Source of the DNA: an uncultured Oscillospiraceae bacterium
Lineage (GTDB): Bacteria; Bacillota; Clostridia; Oscillospirales; Oscillospiraceae
Assembly (NCBI GenBank): GCA_947587025.1
Contig: CANPXW010000001.1
Span: 33,846 to 97,845 of the forward strand
Length of the DNA: 64,000 bases
Direction: 5' to 3'
A program made the translations under genes and the position numbers. Of the stretch, positions 23,200 to 31,923 are shown in pieces. Position 1 is the stretch's first letter; every line of letters begins with the position of its first letter. The notes beneath the pieces are model-generated. The model was given only the letters and a program-made list of their open reading frames with translations, was not told the origin of the DNA and did no database searches.

Positions 23200-24633
23200 G
23201 TGGCTTCCATTTGGAGCATGGGGACGGACATACCGCCCCGGCCGGCGCTGCCGGGGGACGTCAAAACGGACGTGGCGGTGATCGGCGCGGGCATGACCGG
23301 GTGCCTGACGGCGTACATGCTGCGGCAGGAGGGCGTGGATACGATGGTGCTGGAGGCGCGGCGCATCGGCTCCGGCCAGACGGCTGGCACCACCGCCAAG
23401 ATCACGGCCCAGCACGGGCTCATATACGACCGGCTCATAAAGCAACTGGGCCAGGAGCGGGCGCGGATGTACGCCCAGGCGAACCAGCGGGCCGTGGGCC
23501 AATACCGGGCGCTCATCGAGGAGCGGAACATCGACTGCGGCTTCGAGGCCCGGCCGGCCTATCTCTATACATCCCGGTCCCCGATGGCGCTGCACCGGGA
23601 GTGGTCGGCGGCGGTGCAGCTGGGGCTCCGGGCCAGGCTGAGCACGGCCACGGACCTGCCCTTTCCCGTGGCGGAGGCGCTGCGGTTCGAGGACCAGGCC
23701 CAGTTCGACCCGCTGCGGTTCCTGCGGGCCATATCCAAGGACCTGACCATATACGAGAACACCCCTGTCCTGGCCGTGGAGGGCAATACCCTCGTCACCG
23801 GCCGGGGCACGGTGACGGCGGGGAAGATCGTTTTTGCATGCCACTTCCCCTTTGTGAACGCGCCGGGGTTCTACTTCGCCCGGATGCACCAGGAACGCAG
23901 CTATGTGCTGGCCCTGGAAAAGGCCCAGAGGCTGGACGGGATGTATTACGGCGTCGACCCGGATGGGCTGTCCTTCCGGCAGGCGGGGGAGCATCTGCTG
24001 CTGGGCGGCGGCGGTCACCGCACAGGTGAGAACGCCGCCGGGGGCCGGTATGCCAGGCTGCGCCGCGCCGCCCGGACGTATTGGCCGGACAGCCGCGAGA
24101 TCGCCGCCTGGTCCGCCCAGGACTGCATGCCCCATGACGGGGCGCCCTTCATCGGGCAGTTCTCCCCCAAACGGCCGGACTGGTATGTGGTCACCGGCTT
24201 TCAGAAGTGGGGCATGACCACCTCCATGGCCGCCGCCCACATCCTCACCGACCTCATCCTGGGCCGGGAGAACGACTTTGCGCCGGTGTTCTCGCCCCAG
24301 CGGCCGATGACGCGGGCAGGCTTTGCAGCCATGGCCGCCGACGGGGCGGTGACGGTCCGCGCCCTGGGCCGGGCCGCCTTTGCCCCGGCCAGGGACAGCG
24401 CCGCCGACATGCCCGCCGGCCACGGGGGCGTCGTGGAGCACCAGGGGACGAAGCGGGGCCTCTACCGGGGCGAGACGGGGGACGCCTGGGTGTCTCCCCG
24501 GTGCCCCCACATGGGCTGCCAGCTCAACTGGGACCCGGAGGAGCGGACCTGGGAGTGCCCCTGCCACGGTTCCCGCTTCGCCGCCGACGGCGCGCTCCTC
24601 TCCGGCCCCGCCCAAAAGGGGATAGGGGGATAA
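23200..24633 (+). CDS. FAD-dependent oxidoreductase with C-terminal Rieske domain
   Basis: A 477-residue DAO-type flavoprotein fused to a Rieske iron-sulfur domain. The dinucleotide fold VIGAGMTGCLTA is near residue 28, followed by the family motif SGQTAGTTAKITAQHGLIY; the Rieske centre is CPHMGC (Cys, His) and CPCHGS (Cys, His) near the end. The substrate is unknown. In-frame starts exist at 23179, 23185, 23194, 23200 and 23218; GTG 23200 is chosen because GGAGG lies 7 bases before it and homologues begin with the SIWS stretch at this point. A start at 23185 or 23194 is possible. Confidence 0.85.
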   Translation: MASIWSMGTDIPPRPALPGDVKTDVAVIGAGMTGCLTAYMLRQEGVDTMVLEARRIGSGQTAGTTAKITAQHGLIYDRLIKQLGQERARMYAQANQRAVGQYRALIEERNIDCGFEARPAYLYTSRSPMALHREWSAAVQLGLRARLSTATDLPFPVAEALRFEDQAQFDPLRFLRAISKDLTIYENTPVLAVEGNTLVTGRGTVTAGKIVFACHFPFVNAPGFYFARMHQERSYVLALEKAQRLDGMYYGVDPDGLSFRQAGEHLLLGGGGHRTGENAAGGRYARLRRAARTYWPDSREIAAWSAQDCMPHDGAPFIGQFSPKRPDWYVVTGFQKWGMTTSMAAAHILTDLILGRENDFAPVFSPQRPMTRAGFAAMAADGAVTVRALGRAAFAPARDSAADMPAGHGGVVEHQGTKRGLYRGETGDAWVSPRCPHMGCQLNWDPEERTWECPCHGSRFAADGALLSGPAQKGIGG

Positions 24634-24719
24634 TAAAAAACTTTTTCACCGGCTCTTGAAAAAACCAGGCGGTCTGGCGGATATTATAGGTGAAGCGCGC
24701 TTTGCAAGGAGAATGGCAG

Positions 24720-25208
24720 ATGTTCACGAGGGAACAGTTCACAGCCCTGGCACAACAGCATATGGACATGATATTCCGGGTGGCCTTCGCCTATCTGAAG
24801 AGCCGGGAGGACGCGGACGACGTGGTGCAGAACACCCTGCTGGCTCTGTACCGTGCCAAAAAGCCCTTCCAGAGCGAGACCCATCTGAAGGCATGGCTCG
24901 TCCGGGTGGCGGTCAACGAGAGCAAAAAGATACTGCGCTCGCCCTGGCGCAGGCGCAGCGACGCGCCCATCGAGGACTTTGCCGACACGCTGGCCTTTGA
25001 AGACCCCCACGACGGGGAGCTCTTCTCCGCCATCATGGGCCTGGAGGAGAAGTACCGCACGGTCATCGTCCTTTACTATTATGAGGGCTGGTCCATCGCG
25101 GAGACGGCCAAACTCCTTGGTATCCCCGCCGCCACCGCCGGCACGCGGCTGGCGCGGGCCAGACAGAAGCTGAAACGATACTTGACGGAGGCGGAATGCT
25201 ATGAATGA
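24720..25208 (+). CDS. RNA polymerase ECF sigma factor
   Basis: A 162-residue sigma-70 family factor of the ECF type. Region 2 is recognisable from IFRVAFAYLKSREDADDVVQ and region 4 from LEEKYRTVIVLYYYEGWSIAETAKLLGIPAATAGTR (written here only as its helix-turn-helix core AETAKLLGIPAATAGTR). AAGGAGA lies 7 bases before the ATG. The next gene, a membrane protein with a DUF4179-like layout, overlaps by 8 bases and is the likely anti-sigma factor. The recognised promoter is not known. Confidence 0.92.
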   Translation: MFTREQFTALAQQHMDMIFRVAFAYLKSREDADDVVQNTLLALYRAKKPFQSETHLKAWLVRVAVNESKKILRSPWRRRSDAPIEDFADTLAFEDPHDGELFSAIMGLEEKYRTVIVLYYYEGWSIAETAKLLGIPAATAGTRLARARQKLKRYLTEAECYE

Positions 25209-26328
25209 GAGGATCTCCATCCGGCGGGCGCTGGCCCCCCTGCATGCCTCCGAGGGCACCTTGGAGGAGGTACTGAAAATGATCGAGCGGGAGGATACCC
25301 GGAAAATGACATACAGACGCACCGGCCGCCGCACCGTGCACACGGCGCTGCTGGCTGCGGCGCTGGCGCTGGCCCTGGCGGGCACGGCCTGGGCCGTGGG
25401 GGAGTACACCGGCTTTTTCCAGACCGTGTTCGGCAACGAGAGCATCGGCAGCCGTGACCCGGAAAACAAGACCCTCACCGATAAGGACGGGAACGTCGTG
25501 AAGCAGTACGTCGTGCCCGGACAGGAGCGGGCGCCGGTGGACCCGGACCAGGCCCAGGAGCTGGTGGGGGACGTCACCGCCAACGTGGGCACGTCGGTGA
25601 CCATCGAGGGGGTCACTTTCACGGTGGAGGACTTCGTCATGGACTGCAACGGCATGGGCGTGCTGACCTACACCATGGAGGACCCGGAGGGCTTCCCCGG
25701 CGTGGAGTTCGACGCCAGCTCCATGCTCTCCGACCCGCTGGCGGGCGGCAGGCTGACGGGGCCGGTGCTGACCGTCCACGACGGCAGCGGCAAAAAGCTG
25801 GGCTGGCTGGACAGCGCCCAGTACGTGGCCGCCGGCGGCACGGACACGAAAAAGACCGTGGTGCTGTATTTCGCCGCTTTCGACAGCCTGGACGGGACGG
25901 AGCAGCTGAAGCTGACCTTCTCCGTGGCCACGGACTATGACGCCGACGAGGGTGAGCTGGACACGAAGGAGGGCGGCATACTCTTCCCCATGGCCGGGGC
26001 GGTGGACGCCGAGACCCTGACGGGACCGGAGGGCTGGAGCGCCAGCGTCTCCCCGGTGGGACTGAAGATCGCGTCTCCGGAGGGGAAACGCGGCGGCTAT
26101 GAGTACTATTTCAACGCCGTGGCGCTCCAGATGGCAGACGGTACGGAATACGTGCTGGAGCAGGAGGAGCCCTATATGTACAACGTCACGGTGGGGGCCA
26201 TATGCCACGACGGCGGCACGGCGATGGTGTTCGACCGGCTGGTAGACCCGGCCCAGGTGCAGAGCGTCACCGCCGTCGCGCGGGACACCAGCACGGACAC
26301 GGACTTTACGCTGACGTTCACGAAATAA
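25201..26328 (+). CDS. Membrane-anchored DUF4179-type protein, probable anti-sigma factor
   Basis: A 375-residue protein with a short cytoplasmic N-terminus (residues 1-45, basic), one transmembrane helix at about 47-66 and a large extracytoplasmic part. The layout and the sequence around the helix fit the DUF4179 proteins encoded with ECF sigma factors in Clostridia. The N-terminus would hold the sigma factor at the membrane, and the outer domain would sense a signal; this role is inferred from gene order. The start overlaps the sigma gene by 8 bases. Confidence 0.78.
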   Translation: MNERISIRRALAPLHASEGTLEEVLKMIEREDTRKMTYRRTGRRTVHTALLAAALALALAGTAWAVGEYTGFFQTVFGNESIGSRDPENKTLTDKDGNVVKQYVVPGQERAPVDPDQAQELVGDVTANVGTSVTIEGVTFTVEDFVMDCNGMGVLTYTMEDPEGFPGVEFDASSMLSDPLAGGRLTGPVLTVHDGSGKKLGWLDSAQYVAAGGTDTKKTVVLYFAAFDSLDGTEQLKLTFSVATDYDADEGELDTKEGGILFPMAGAVDAETLTGPEGWSASVSPVGLKIASPEGKRGGYEYYFNAVALQMADGTEYVLEQEEPYMYNVTVGAICHDGGTAMVFDRLVDPAQVQSVTAVARDTSTDTDFTLTFTK

Positions 26329-26343
26329 GCGGAAACATGGCCG

Positions 26344-26380
26344 GCGGCCCCCTCGCAGGAGGGGGCCGCGCTTGCTTTTT
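26344..26380 (+). terminator. Intrinsic terminator after the sigma operon
   Basis: Stem GCGGCCCCCT / AGGGGGCCGC followed by GCTTGCTTTTT. Confidence 0.85.
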
Positions 26381-26400
26381 ATGTCAAGTGCGAGTATAAT
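26372..26400 (+). promoter_or_regulatory. SigA-type promoter of the cvpA unit
   Basis: TTGCTT, 17-bp spacer, perfect TATAAT at 26395. The -35 box lies within the T-rich tail of the upstream terminator. Confidence 0.7.
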
Positions 26401-26430
26401 ACCTCTATCTGACCGAAAGGGGGCCTCGCC

Positions 26431-27123
26431 GTGAAGCTGGACGCGGGCATGGTATACGACATCATCCTGCTCATAAGCGTGCTGTTCATGATCTGGCGAG
26501 GCTGGCATCAGGGGCTGGTCTCGGAGCTGGTGCGCATCGCCGGATGGCTGGGCGCGCTGCTGCTGGTGACCCGGTATGTGCCCGGCTGGGCGGAGCGGCT
26601 GTACGGTTCCGTCATCGAGCCCCAGGCGGTCAAGGCCGTGGCCAAGGCCATCCCGCCGGACGTGCTCAACGCCATGGAGAGCGGCGCGGTAGCCATCGAG
26701 AGCCTGCAGGAGATACTCAACAGCCTTACCGGCTTTTTCGGCGGCCAGGTGGTGGACCAGACTACCGCCAACCAGATCATCGAGATGTTCCGCCAGGACG
26801 CGGGCAGCCTGGCCCAGATCATCACCACCACCATCCTGCAGCCGGTGCTGATGATGGTGGTGCAGGTGGGGCTGTCGCTGCTCATACTGGGCGCGTGCAT
26901 GCTGGTGAGCAGGCTGCTGGCCAAGCTGGTCGCCGCCCGGCGGCACGACGGCGTCGGGTCCATGACCAACCGGCTGCTGGGCTCAGTGCTGGGCTTTGGC
27001 GAGGGGCTGGTGACGGCGTACATATACGTGTTCGTGCTCTCGCTGCTGGCGGTATTTTTTTCCAACGGGATACTCAGCCAGGAGATACTGCAGAGCACAC
27101 GCCTTGTGAAATTGTTCCTATAG
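26431..27123 (+). CDS. CvpA family membrane protein
   Basis: A 230-residue membrane protein with about four hydrophobic segments: residues 8-22, 33-48, 142-163 and 197-213. The N-terminal D-x-x-L-L-I-S pattern, WRGWHQGLVSELVRIAGWLGAL and the GFGEGLVTAYIY near the C-terminus match the CvpA/colicin V production family, of unknown reaction. The GTG start at 26431 has GAAAGGGGG upstream. It is followed 12 bases later by the adenylating enzyme, so the four genes to 30713 probably form one transcript. Confidence 0.8.
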   Translation: MKLDAGMVYDIILLISVLFMIWRGWHQGLVSELVRIAGWLGALLLVTRYVPGWAERLYGSVIEPQAVKAVAKAIPPDVLNAMESGAVAIESLQEILNSLTGFFGGQVVDQTTANQIIEMFRQDAGSLAQIITTTILQPVLMMVVQVGLSLLILGACMLVSRLLAKLVAARRHDGVGSMTNRLLGSVLGFGEGLVTAYIYVFVLSLLAVFFSNGILSQEILQSTRLVKLFL

Positions 27124-27135
27124 GGGGATAGAGAA

Positions 27136-28647
27136 ATGGTGACGAACGTACTGGATTGGCTGGACGCGTCTGCGGCGCGGCTGCCGGACAAGATCGCCTT
27201 CGGCGGGGAGAAGAGCACGCTCACCTTCGCCCAGCTGCAGGACTGTGCCCGCCGGGCGGGGACGTACCTGGCCGGCCGCATCGGCATGAATCAGCCGGTG
27301 GCGGTGTTCATGGAGAAGACGCCGGAATGCCTGGCGGCCTTTTTCGCGGCGGTGAGCGCCGGGTGCTTTTACGTGCCGCTGGACACCAAGATGCCTGCCG
27401 AGCGGATAAAGCTCATCTTCGACACCCTGCACCCCGCCTTCGTGCTCTATGACGAGAAGAACGCCGACGCAGCCCGGGCCGTGGCGGGCGGCGCCGGCTG
27501 CGCGCTGTTCGACGAGGCCTGCCAGACCGAGCCGGACGAGGAGAAGCTGGCCGCCATCCGGGCCGCCCATGTGGATACGGACCTATTATACGTGCTGTTC
27601 ACCAGCGGCTCCACCGGCGTGCCCAAGGGGGTCACCATCAGCCACAGGGCCATGGTGGACTACGCCGACTGGCTGCACGACGTGCTGGACCTGACAGAGG
27701 ACTGCGTGCTGGGCAACCAGGCGCCCTTCGTGTTCGACAACTCCACCCTGGACATCTACAGCACCCTGCGCAGCGGCTGCACCACCTGGATCATCCCCAA
27801 AAAGTGCTTTTCCTTCCACAAGACCATGATGCAGTTTCTGGCCGAGCACGCCATCGACACCATCTTTTTCGTGCCCTCGGCGCTGATCGCCATCGCCAAC
27901 TCCGGTATCCTGGAAAAGGACCCGCCTCTGGGCCTGAAGCGGGTATACTTCTGCGGCGAGGTCATGCCCAACCGGCAGCTGAACCAGTGGCGCAGGGCGG
28001 TGCCGGGGGCGGTATACTGCAACATGTACGGCCCCACGGAGATCACCGATGTGTGCGCCTATTACATCGTGGACCGGGACTTTGCCGACGACGAGCCCCT
28101 GCCCATCGGCCGGGCCTGCGCCAACACCCGCATCCTGCTGCTGAACGACGAGGACCGGCCCGTTGGCCCCGGCGAGACCGGGGAGCTGTGCGTGCTGGGC
28201 ACCTGCCTTTCCATGGGCTACTACAATAACCCCGCCCAGACCCAGAAGGTGTTCGTGCAGAACCCTCTGAACAGCCAGTTCCATGAGCGGATGTACCGCA
28301 CCGGCGACCTGGCCCGGTATAACGACCGGGGCGAGATCATGTTCCAGGGGCGGAAGGATTTCCAGATCAAGCACCAGGGCTGCTACCGCATCGAGCTGGG
28401 CGAGATCGAGACGGCCCTGCTGGCCCAGGACGGCGTATCCAACGGCTGCTGCCTGTTCGACAGCGAGAAGGACGAGATCGTATGCGTGTACATGGGGCCG
28501 GAGGATGAGAGAGAGCTCGCTCGCGCCCTGGCGGTGAAGCTGCCCAGCTACATGCTGCCCAACCGGTACGTGCACCTGGAGCGGCTGCCCATGACCATCA
28601 ACGACAAGATCGACCGTGTGACGCTGAAAAAGGAGCATATTTCCTGA
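27136..28647 (+). CDS. Stand-alone amino-acid adenylation enzyme (DltA/NRPS A-domain-like)
   Basis: A 503-residue ANL-superfamily enzyme that activates a carboxylate as an acyl-AMP. Core motifs are complete: LFTSGSTGVPKGV (residues 154-166), the FDNS box with Asp201 that in amino-acid-activating domains binds the alpha-amino group, NMYGPTEIT, YRTGDLA and the C-terminal lysine in NDKIDR (Lys491). It carries no carrier or condensation domain, and no carrier protein gene is next to it. The best guess is activation of an amino acid for decoration of an envelope polymer, as DltA does with D-alanine. Its stop overlaps the GT2 start by one base. Confidence 0.85.
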   Translation: MVTNVLDWLDASAARLPDKIAFGGEKSTLTFAQLQDCARRAGTYLAGRIGMNQPVAVFMEKTPECLAAFFAAVSAGCFYVPLDTKMPAERIKLIFDTLHPAFVLYDEKNADAARAVAGGAGCALFDEACQTEPDEEKLAAIRAAHVDTDLLYVLFTSGSTGVPKGVTISHRAMVDYADWLHDVLDLTEDCVLGNQAPFVFDNSTLDIYSTLRSGCTTWIIPKKCFSFHKTMMQFLAEHAIDTIFFVPSALIAIANSGILEKDPPLGLKRVYFCGEVMPNRQLNQWRRAVPGAVYCNMYGPTEITDVCAYYIVDRDFADDEPLPIGRACANTRILLLNDEDRPVGPGETGELCVLGTCLSMGYYNNPAQTQKVFVQNPLNSQFHERMYRTGDLARYNDRGEIMFQGRKDFQIKHQGCYRIELGEIETALLAQDGVSNGCCLFDSEKDEIVCVYMGPEDERELARALAVKLPSYMLPNRYVHLERLPMTINDKIDRVTLKKEHIS

Positions 28648-29594
28648 TGAAAGGGGAGCTCATCAGCGTCATCATCCCGGTATATAATGTGGAGCCGTAC
28701 CTGGAAAAGTGCGTGGAGAGCGTGCTGGCCCAGACGTACGAGGACCTGGAGGTCATCCTGGTGGATGACGGCTCGCCGGACGGCTGCCCGGCGCTGTGCG
28801 ACGCCTTTGCCCGCCGGGACAGCCGCGTGCGGGTGATCCACAAGGAAAACGGCGGCCAGGGCTCAGCCCGCAACCGAGGCCTGGACATCGCACGGGGCGC
28901 GTACATCGGCTTTGTGGACAGCGACGACTACATTGCGCCGGACATGTATGAAAAGCTCTATACCGCCCTGACGGATACCGGGGCGGATATCAGCATATGC
29001 GACCTGGTCTTTGTGGACGCCGACGGGAACAGGACCTTCGACCTGCCGCCCATGCGGGCAGGGACGCTGACCAGGGAACAGATGTACGAGCGTCTGGAGA
29101 CAGTGGAGAAGGGACGGTATGTGGTGGTCTGTACCCGGCTGTGCAGGCGGGAGCTCTTTGAGGGCCTGCGCTTTGAAGAGGGCAAGGGCTTTGAGGACGA
29201 GTTCCTTGTGCTGCCACTTTACAGGCGCTGCAGCCGTGTCGCGCTCATCGCCGACGTGCTGTACTACTACCTTCAACGGCAGGGGAGCACCATGAACCGG
29301 CCGGTCACCATCCGCCATCTGGAGGCGGTGCAGGCGATCATGGGCCGCTGGGACTATTACCACGCGCACGGCCATTCCGTCGCGGCCAAACGCGCGCTGC
29401 ACTACGCCTACGTGACGCTGTGGAAAGTCATGAACGGCGTGGACGCCTGGGGCGAGCGCAGAGCGCTCTGGCCTTATGTCCGCCGGGTCATGGCGGCGCA
29501 GGTGCGGGAACTGAACGTGAGCGCGGGCATGCTGCTGCTGGGCTACGTCCGCGCCCTGTGGGATCACCGTCCCGGCGCCAGGACGGACAAATAG
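28647..29594 (+). CDS. Glycosyltransferase family 2
   Basis: A 315-residue GT-A glycosyltransferase. It begins with SVIIPVYNVEPYLEKCVESV and has the nucleotide-binding VDDGSPDG and the metal-binding FVDSDDYI near residue 93. No membrane segment is seen; it is soluble or peripheral. It is translationally coupled to the adenylation enzyme and followed by UDP-GlcNAc 2-epimerase, so a role in a surface glycan is likely; donor and acceptor are unknown. Confidence 0.88.
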   Translation: MKGELISVIIPVYNVEPYLEKCVESVLAQTYEDLEVILVDDGSPDGCPALCDAFARRDSRVRVIHKENGGQGSARNRGLDIARGAYIGFVDSDDYIAPDMYEKLYTALTDTGADISICDLVFVDADGNRTFDLPPMRAGTLTREQMYERLETVEKGRYVVVCTRLCRRELFEGLRFEEGKGFEDEFLVLPLYRRCSRVALIADVLYYYLQRQGSTMNRPVTIRHLEAVQAIMGRWDYYHAHGHSVAAKRALHYAYVTLWKVMNGVDAWGERRALWPYVRRVMAAQVRELNVSAGMLLLGYVRALWDHRPGARTDK

Positions 29595-29618
29595 AATGGG
29601 ACCTATCGGAGGCAGGAC

Positions 29619-30713
29619 ATGAAAAAGGTCATGCTGGTCTTCGGCACCCGGCCGGAGGCCATCAAGATGTGCCCGCTGGTAAAGCAGCTGCGCAGCCGGC
29701 CGGCGCTGGAGACGCTGGTGTGCGTCACCGGACAGCACCGGCAGATGCTGGACCAGGTGCTGGAGGCGTTCTCCGTGACACCGGACTATGACCTGGCCAT
29801 CATGAAGGCCGGCCAGACCCTGTTCGACATCACCGCCGGGGTGCTGGAGCGCATCCGCCCCGTGCTGGAGAAGGAGCGGCCGGACGTGGTGCTGGTGCAC
29901 GGGGATACCACCACCACCTTCGCCGCCGCCCTGGCCTGCTTCTATCTGCAGATACCGGTGGGCCACGTGGAGGCGGGACTGCGCACCCACGACATTTATT
30001 CCCCCTATCCGGAGGAGTTCAACCGCCAGGCGGTGAGCATCGTCAGCCGCTATAATTTCGCCCCCACCGACAAGGCTCGGCAGAATCTGCTGGCCGAGGG
30101 CCGGGACCCGGCCACCATCCACGTCACCGGCAACACCGCCATCGACGCGCTGGCCACCACCGTGCGGGAGAACTACTCCCACCCCCAGCTGGACTGGGCC
30201 GCCGGCAGCCGCCTGGTGCTCATCACCGCCCACCGGCGGGAGAATCTGGGCGCGCCCATGGCCCGCATGTTCCGGGCCATCCGCCGGGTGCTGGACGAGC
30301 ATCCGGACGTGAAGGCCATCTATCCCATCCACATGAACCCGGCGGTCCGGGCCACGGCGGACGAGACGCTGGCCGGGGACGAGCGCATCCGGCTCATAGA
30401 GCCCCTGGACGTGCTGGATTTCCACAACTTCATGGCCCGCAGCCACCTGATCCTCACCGACTCCGGCGGCATCCAGGAGGAGGCCCCTAGTCTGGGCAAG
30501 CCGGTGCTGGTGATGCGCGACACCACCGAGCGGCCCGAGGGCATCAACGCCGGCACGCTGAAGCTGGTGGGCACCGACGAGGATGTGATATACGAGCAGT
30601 TCACCCGGCTGCTGGACGACCCCGCCGCCTACGATGCTATGGCAAAGGCCGTCAACCCCTACGGCGACGGCCACGCCAGCGAGCGCATCGCGGATATACT
30701 GGAAAAGGCGTGA
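29619..30713 (+). CDS. wecB: UDP-N-acetylglucosamine 2-epimerase (non-hydrolysing)
   Basis: A 364-residue enzyme that interconverts UDP-GlcNAc and UDP-ManNAc, a precursor of teichoic acid linkage units and capsules. Family motifs are FGTRPEAIKMCPL at the N-terminus, VLVHGDTTTTFAAAL, HVEAGLRTHDIYSPYPEE, ITAHRRENLG and DSGGIQEEAPSLGKPVL. Length is normal. GGAGG lies before the ATG. It is the last gene of the unit and ends at a terminator embedded in the 3' end of the convergent gene. The name mnaA would serve as well. Confidence 0.95.
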   Translation: MKKVMLVFGTRPEAIKMCPLVKQLRSRPALETLVCVTGQHRQMLDQVLEAFSVTPDYDLAIMKAGQTLFDITAGVLERIRPVLEKERPDVVLVHGDTTTTFAAALACFYLQIPVGHVEAGLRTHDIYSPYPEEFNRQAVSIVSRYNFAPTDKARQNLLAEGRDPATIHVTGNTAIDALATTVRENYSHPQLDWAAGSRLVLITAHRRENLGAPMARMFRAIRRVLDEHPDVKAIYPIHMNPAVRATADETLAGDERIRLIEPLDVLDFHNFMARSHLILTDSGGIQEEAPSLGKPVLVMRDTTERPEGINAGTLKLVGTDEDVIYEQFTRLLDDPAAYDAMAKAVNPYGDGHASERIADILEKA

Positions 30714-30722
30714 CGATGTACA

Positions 30723-31697
30723 TTATCGACAGGCTCCCTCTTCGGAGGGGGCCCGCTTTTTTTCCGGCACGGCCCAGGTGACCAGACGCACCATCAGCCC
30801 GGTCATGGGCAGCCATAACGCGGCGCACAGCAGATTGAACAGGGTGTGGGCGTTGGCCGCCAGCCGGGCTCCCTCCGCGCCGGCGGGGGAGAGGGCCAGC
30901 GTCAGCCGGGTGAAGGGACCCAGCAGGGCCAGGCACCCCAGCGCCCCGGTGAGGTTGAAGATGAGATGGGCCAGGGCCGCCCGGCGGGCGTCCGCCGTGC
31001 TCCCGGCGGCGGCCAGCAGGGCGGTGACGGTGGTGCCGATGTTACAGCCCAGCAGCATGGGCACGGCGGCACGCAGCCCCGCTATGGGGGCCAGGCTCTG
31101 CACCACCGCTACGGCGGCGGAGGAGCTCTGCACCGCTGCGGTCAGCGCCGCGCCTAGGACCAGCCCTATGATCGGCCGCTCCGCCGCCAGGGCCAGCAGA
31201 GCGGTAAAGCGGGCGCTGCCCGCCAGCGGGGCCATGGCCGCGCCCATGGCGTCCACCCCCGTCAGCAGCAGACCGAAGGAGAACAGGGCCAGGCCCGCCT
31301 GCCGTGTCCGCGTTCGCTTTGCCCCCAGATGCAGGACCAGCCCCGCCAGCAGCAGCGGCCCCAGCCAGTCCGTCAGCCGGAAGGCCAGCAGCTGGCCTGT
31401 CACCGTGGTGCCCACGTTGGCCCCGAAGATCACCGCCACAGCCCCAGTCAGGTCCACCAGGCGCGCGCCGGTGAACCCCACCACCGCCGCCGTCACGGCG
31501 GAGGAGCTCTGCAGCACCGCCGTGGCCGCCGCGCCGGCCAGCGCCCCCAGAAGGGGCGTCCGGGTGGCCCGTGCCAGAGCCCGGCGCAGACCGTCCCCGG
31601 CCGCCCGCTCCAGCGCGCCGGTCATGGTCTGCATGCCGTACAAAAACAGCGCCAGCGCCCCCATCAGGCCAAAAAGCATTTTCACTGTCCCGCTCAT
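30723..31697 (-). CDS. Na/Pi cotransporter II family protein
   Basis: A 324-residue membrane protein of the NptA/PhoU-associated Na+/phosphate cotransporter family. The duplicated core is plain: TAVLQSSSAVTAAVVGFTG with GANVGTTVTG in the first half and AAVQSSSAAVAVVQSLA with GCNIGTTVTALL in the second. These QSSS repeats bind substrate and sodium. The C-terminal PhoU-like domain of longer members is absent. The ATG at 31697 follows a GGGG-rich stretch; a longer form from 31742 is possible. Phosphate is the usual substrate of the family. Confidence 0.9.
   Translation of the reverse strand: MSGTVKMLFGLMGALALFLYGMQTMTGALERAAGDGLRRALARATRTPLLGALAGAAATAVLQSSSAVTAAVVGFTGARLVDLTGAVAVIFGANVGTTVTGQLLAFRLTDWLGPLLLAGLVLHLGAKRTRTRQAGLALFSFGLLLTGVDAMGAAMAPLAGSARFTALLALAAERPIIGLVLGAALTAAVQSSSAAVAVVQSLAPIAGLRAAVPMLLGCNIGTTVTALLAAAGSTADARRAALAHLIFNLTGALGCLALLGPFTRLTLALSPAGAEGARLAANAHTLFNLLCAALWLPMTGLMVRLVTWAVPEKKRAPSEEGACR
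30732..30762 (+). terminator. Terminator of the glycan operon inside a convergent gene
   Basis: Stem GGCTCCC / GGGGGCC followed by CGCTTTTTTT. It lies within the last codons of the minus-strand Na/Pi-type transporter. Confidence 0.75.
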
Positions 31698-31844
31698 ATG
31701 TGCGCCCCCCAGGGAGCATATGCGCCTCTGCCCGTGGGACATGACGACGGCGCAAAAAACTGACAGAAATGTTCATAGATGTGACAATTTATATAAACAT
31801 AACAAAACTGATGCGATTTACACGGAATTTTTTGAAAATTATGA

Positions 31845-31873
31845 TTGAATTGTCTGGCAAGGTATGGTAGAAT
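31845..31873 (+). promoter_or_regulatory. SigA-type promoter of the tct-sulfatase operon
   Basis: TTGAAT, 17-bp spacer, TAGAAT, inside a markedly AT-rich gap (31780-31920), followed by AAGGAG at 31911. Confidence 0.7.
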
Positions 31874-31923
31874 ATTACAGAAATATCCAATACGGGTAAA
31901 TATTTAATTAAGGAGAATGCCCC

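Noticed and set aside
31042-31776. Alternative frame within the Na/Pi transporter
   Set aside because: The other frame has the duplicated QSSS transporter signature; this one is Gly/Arg-rich noise.
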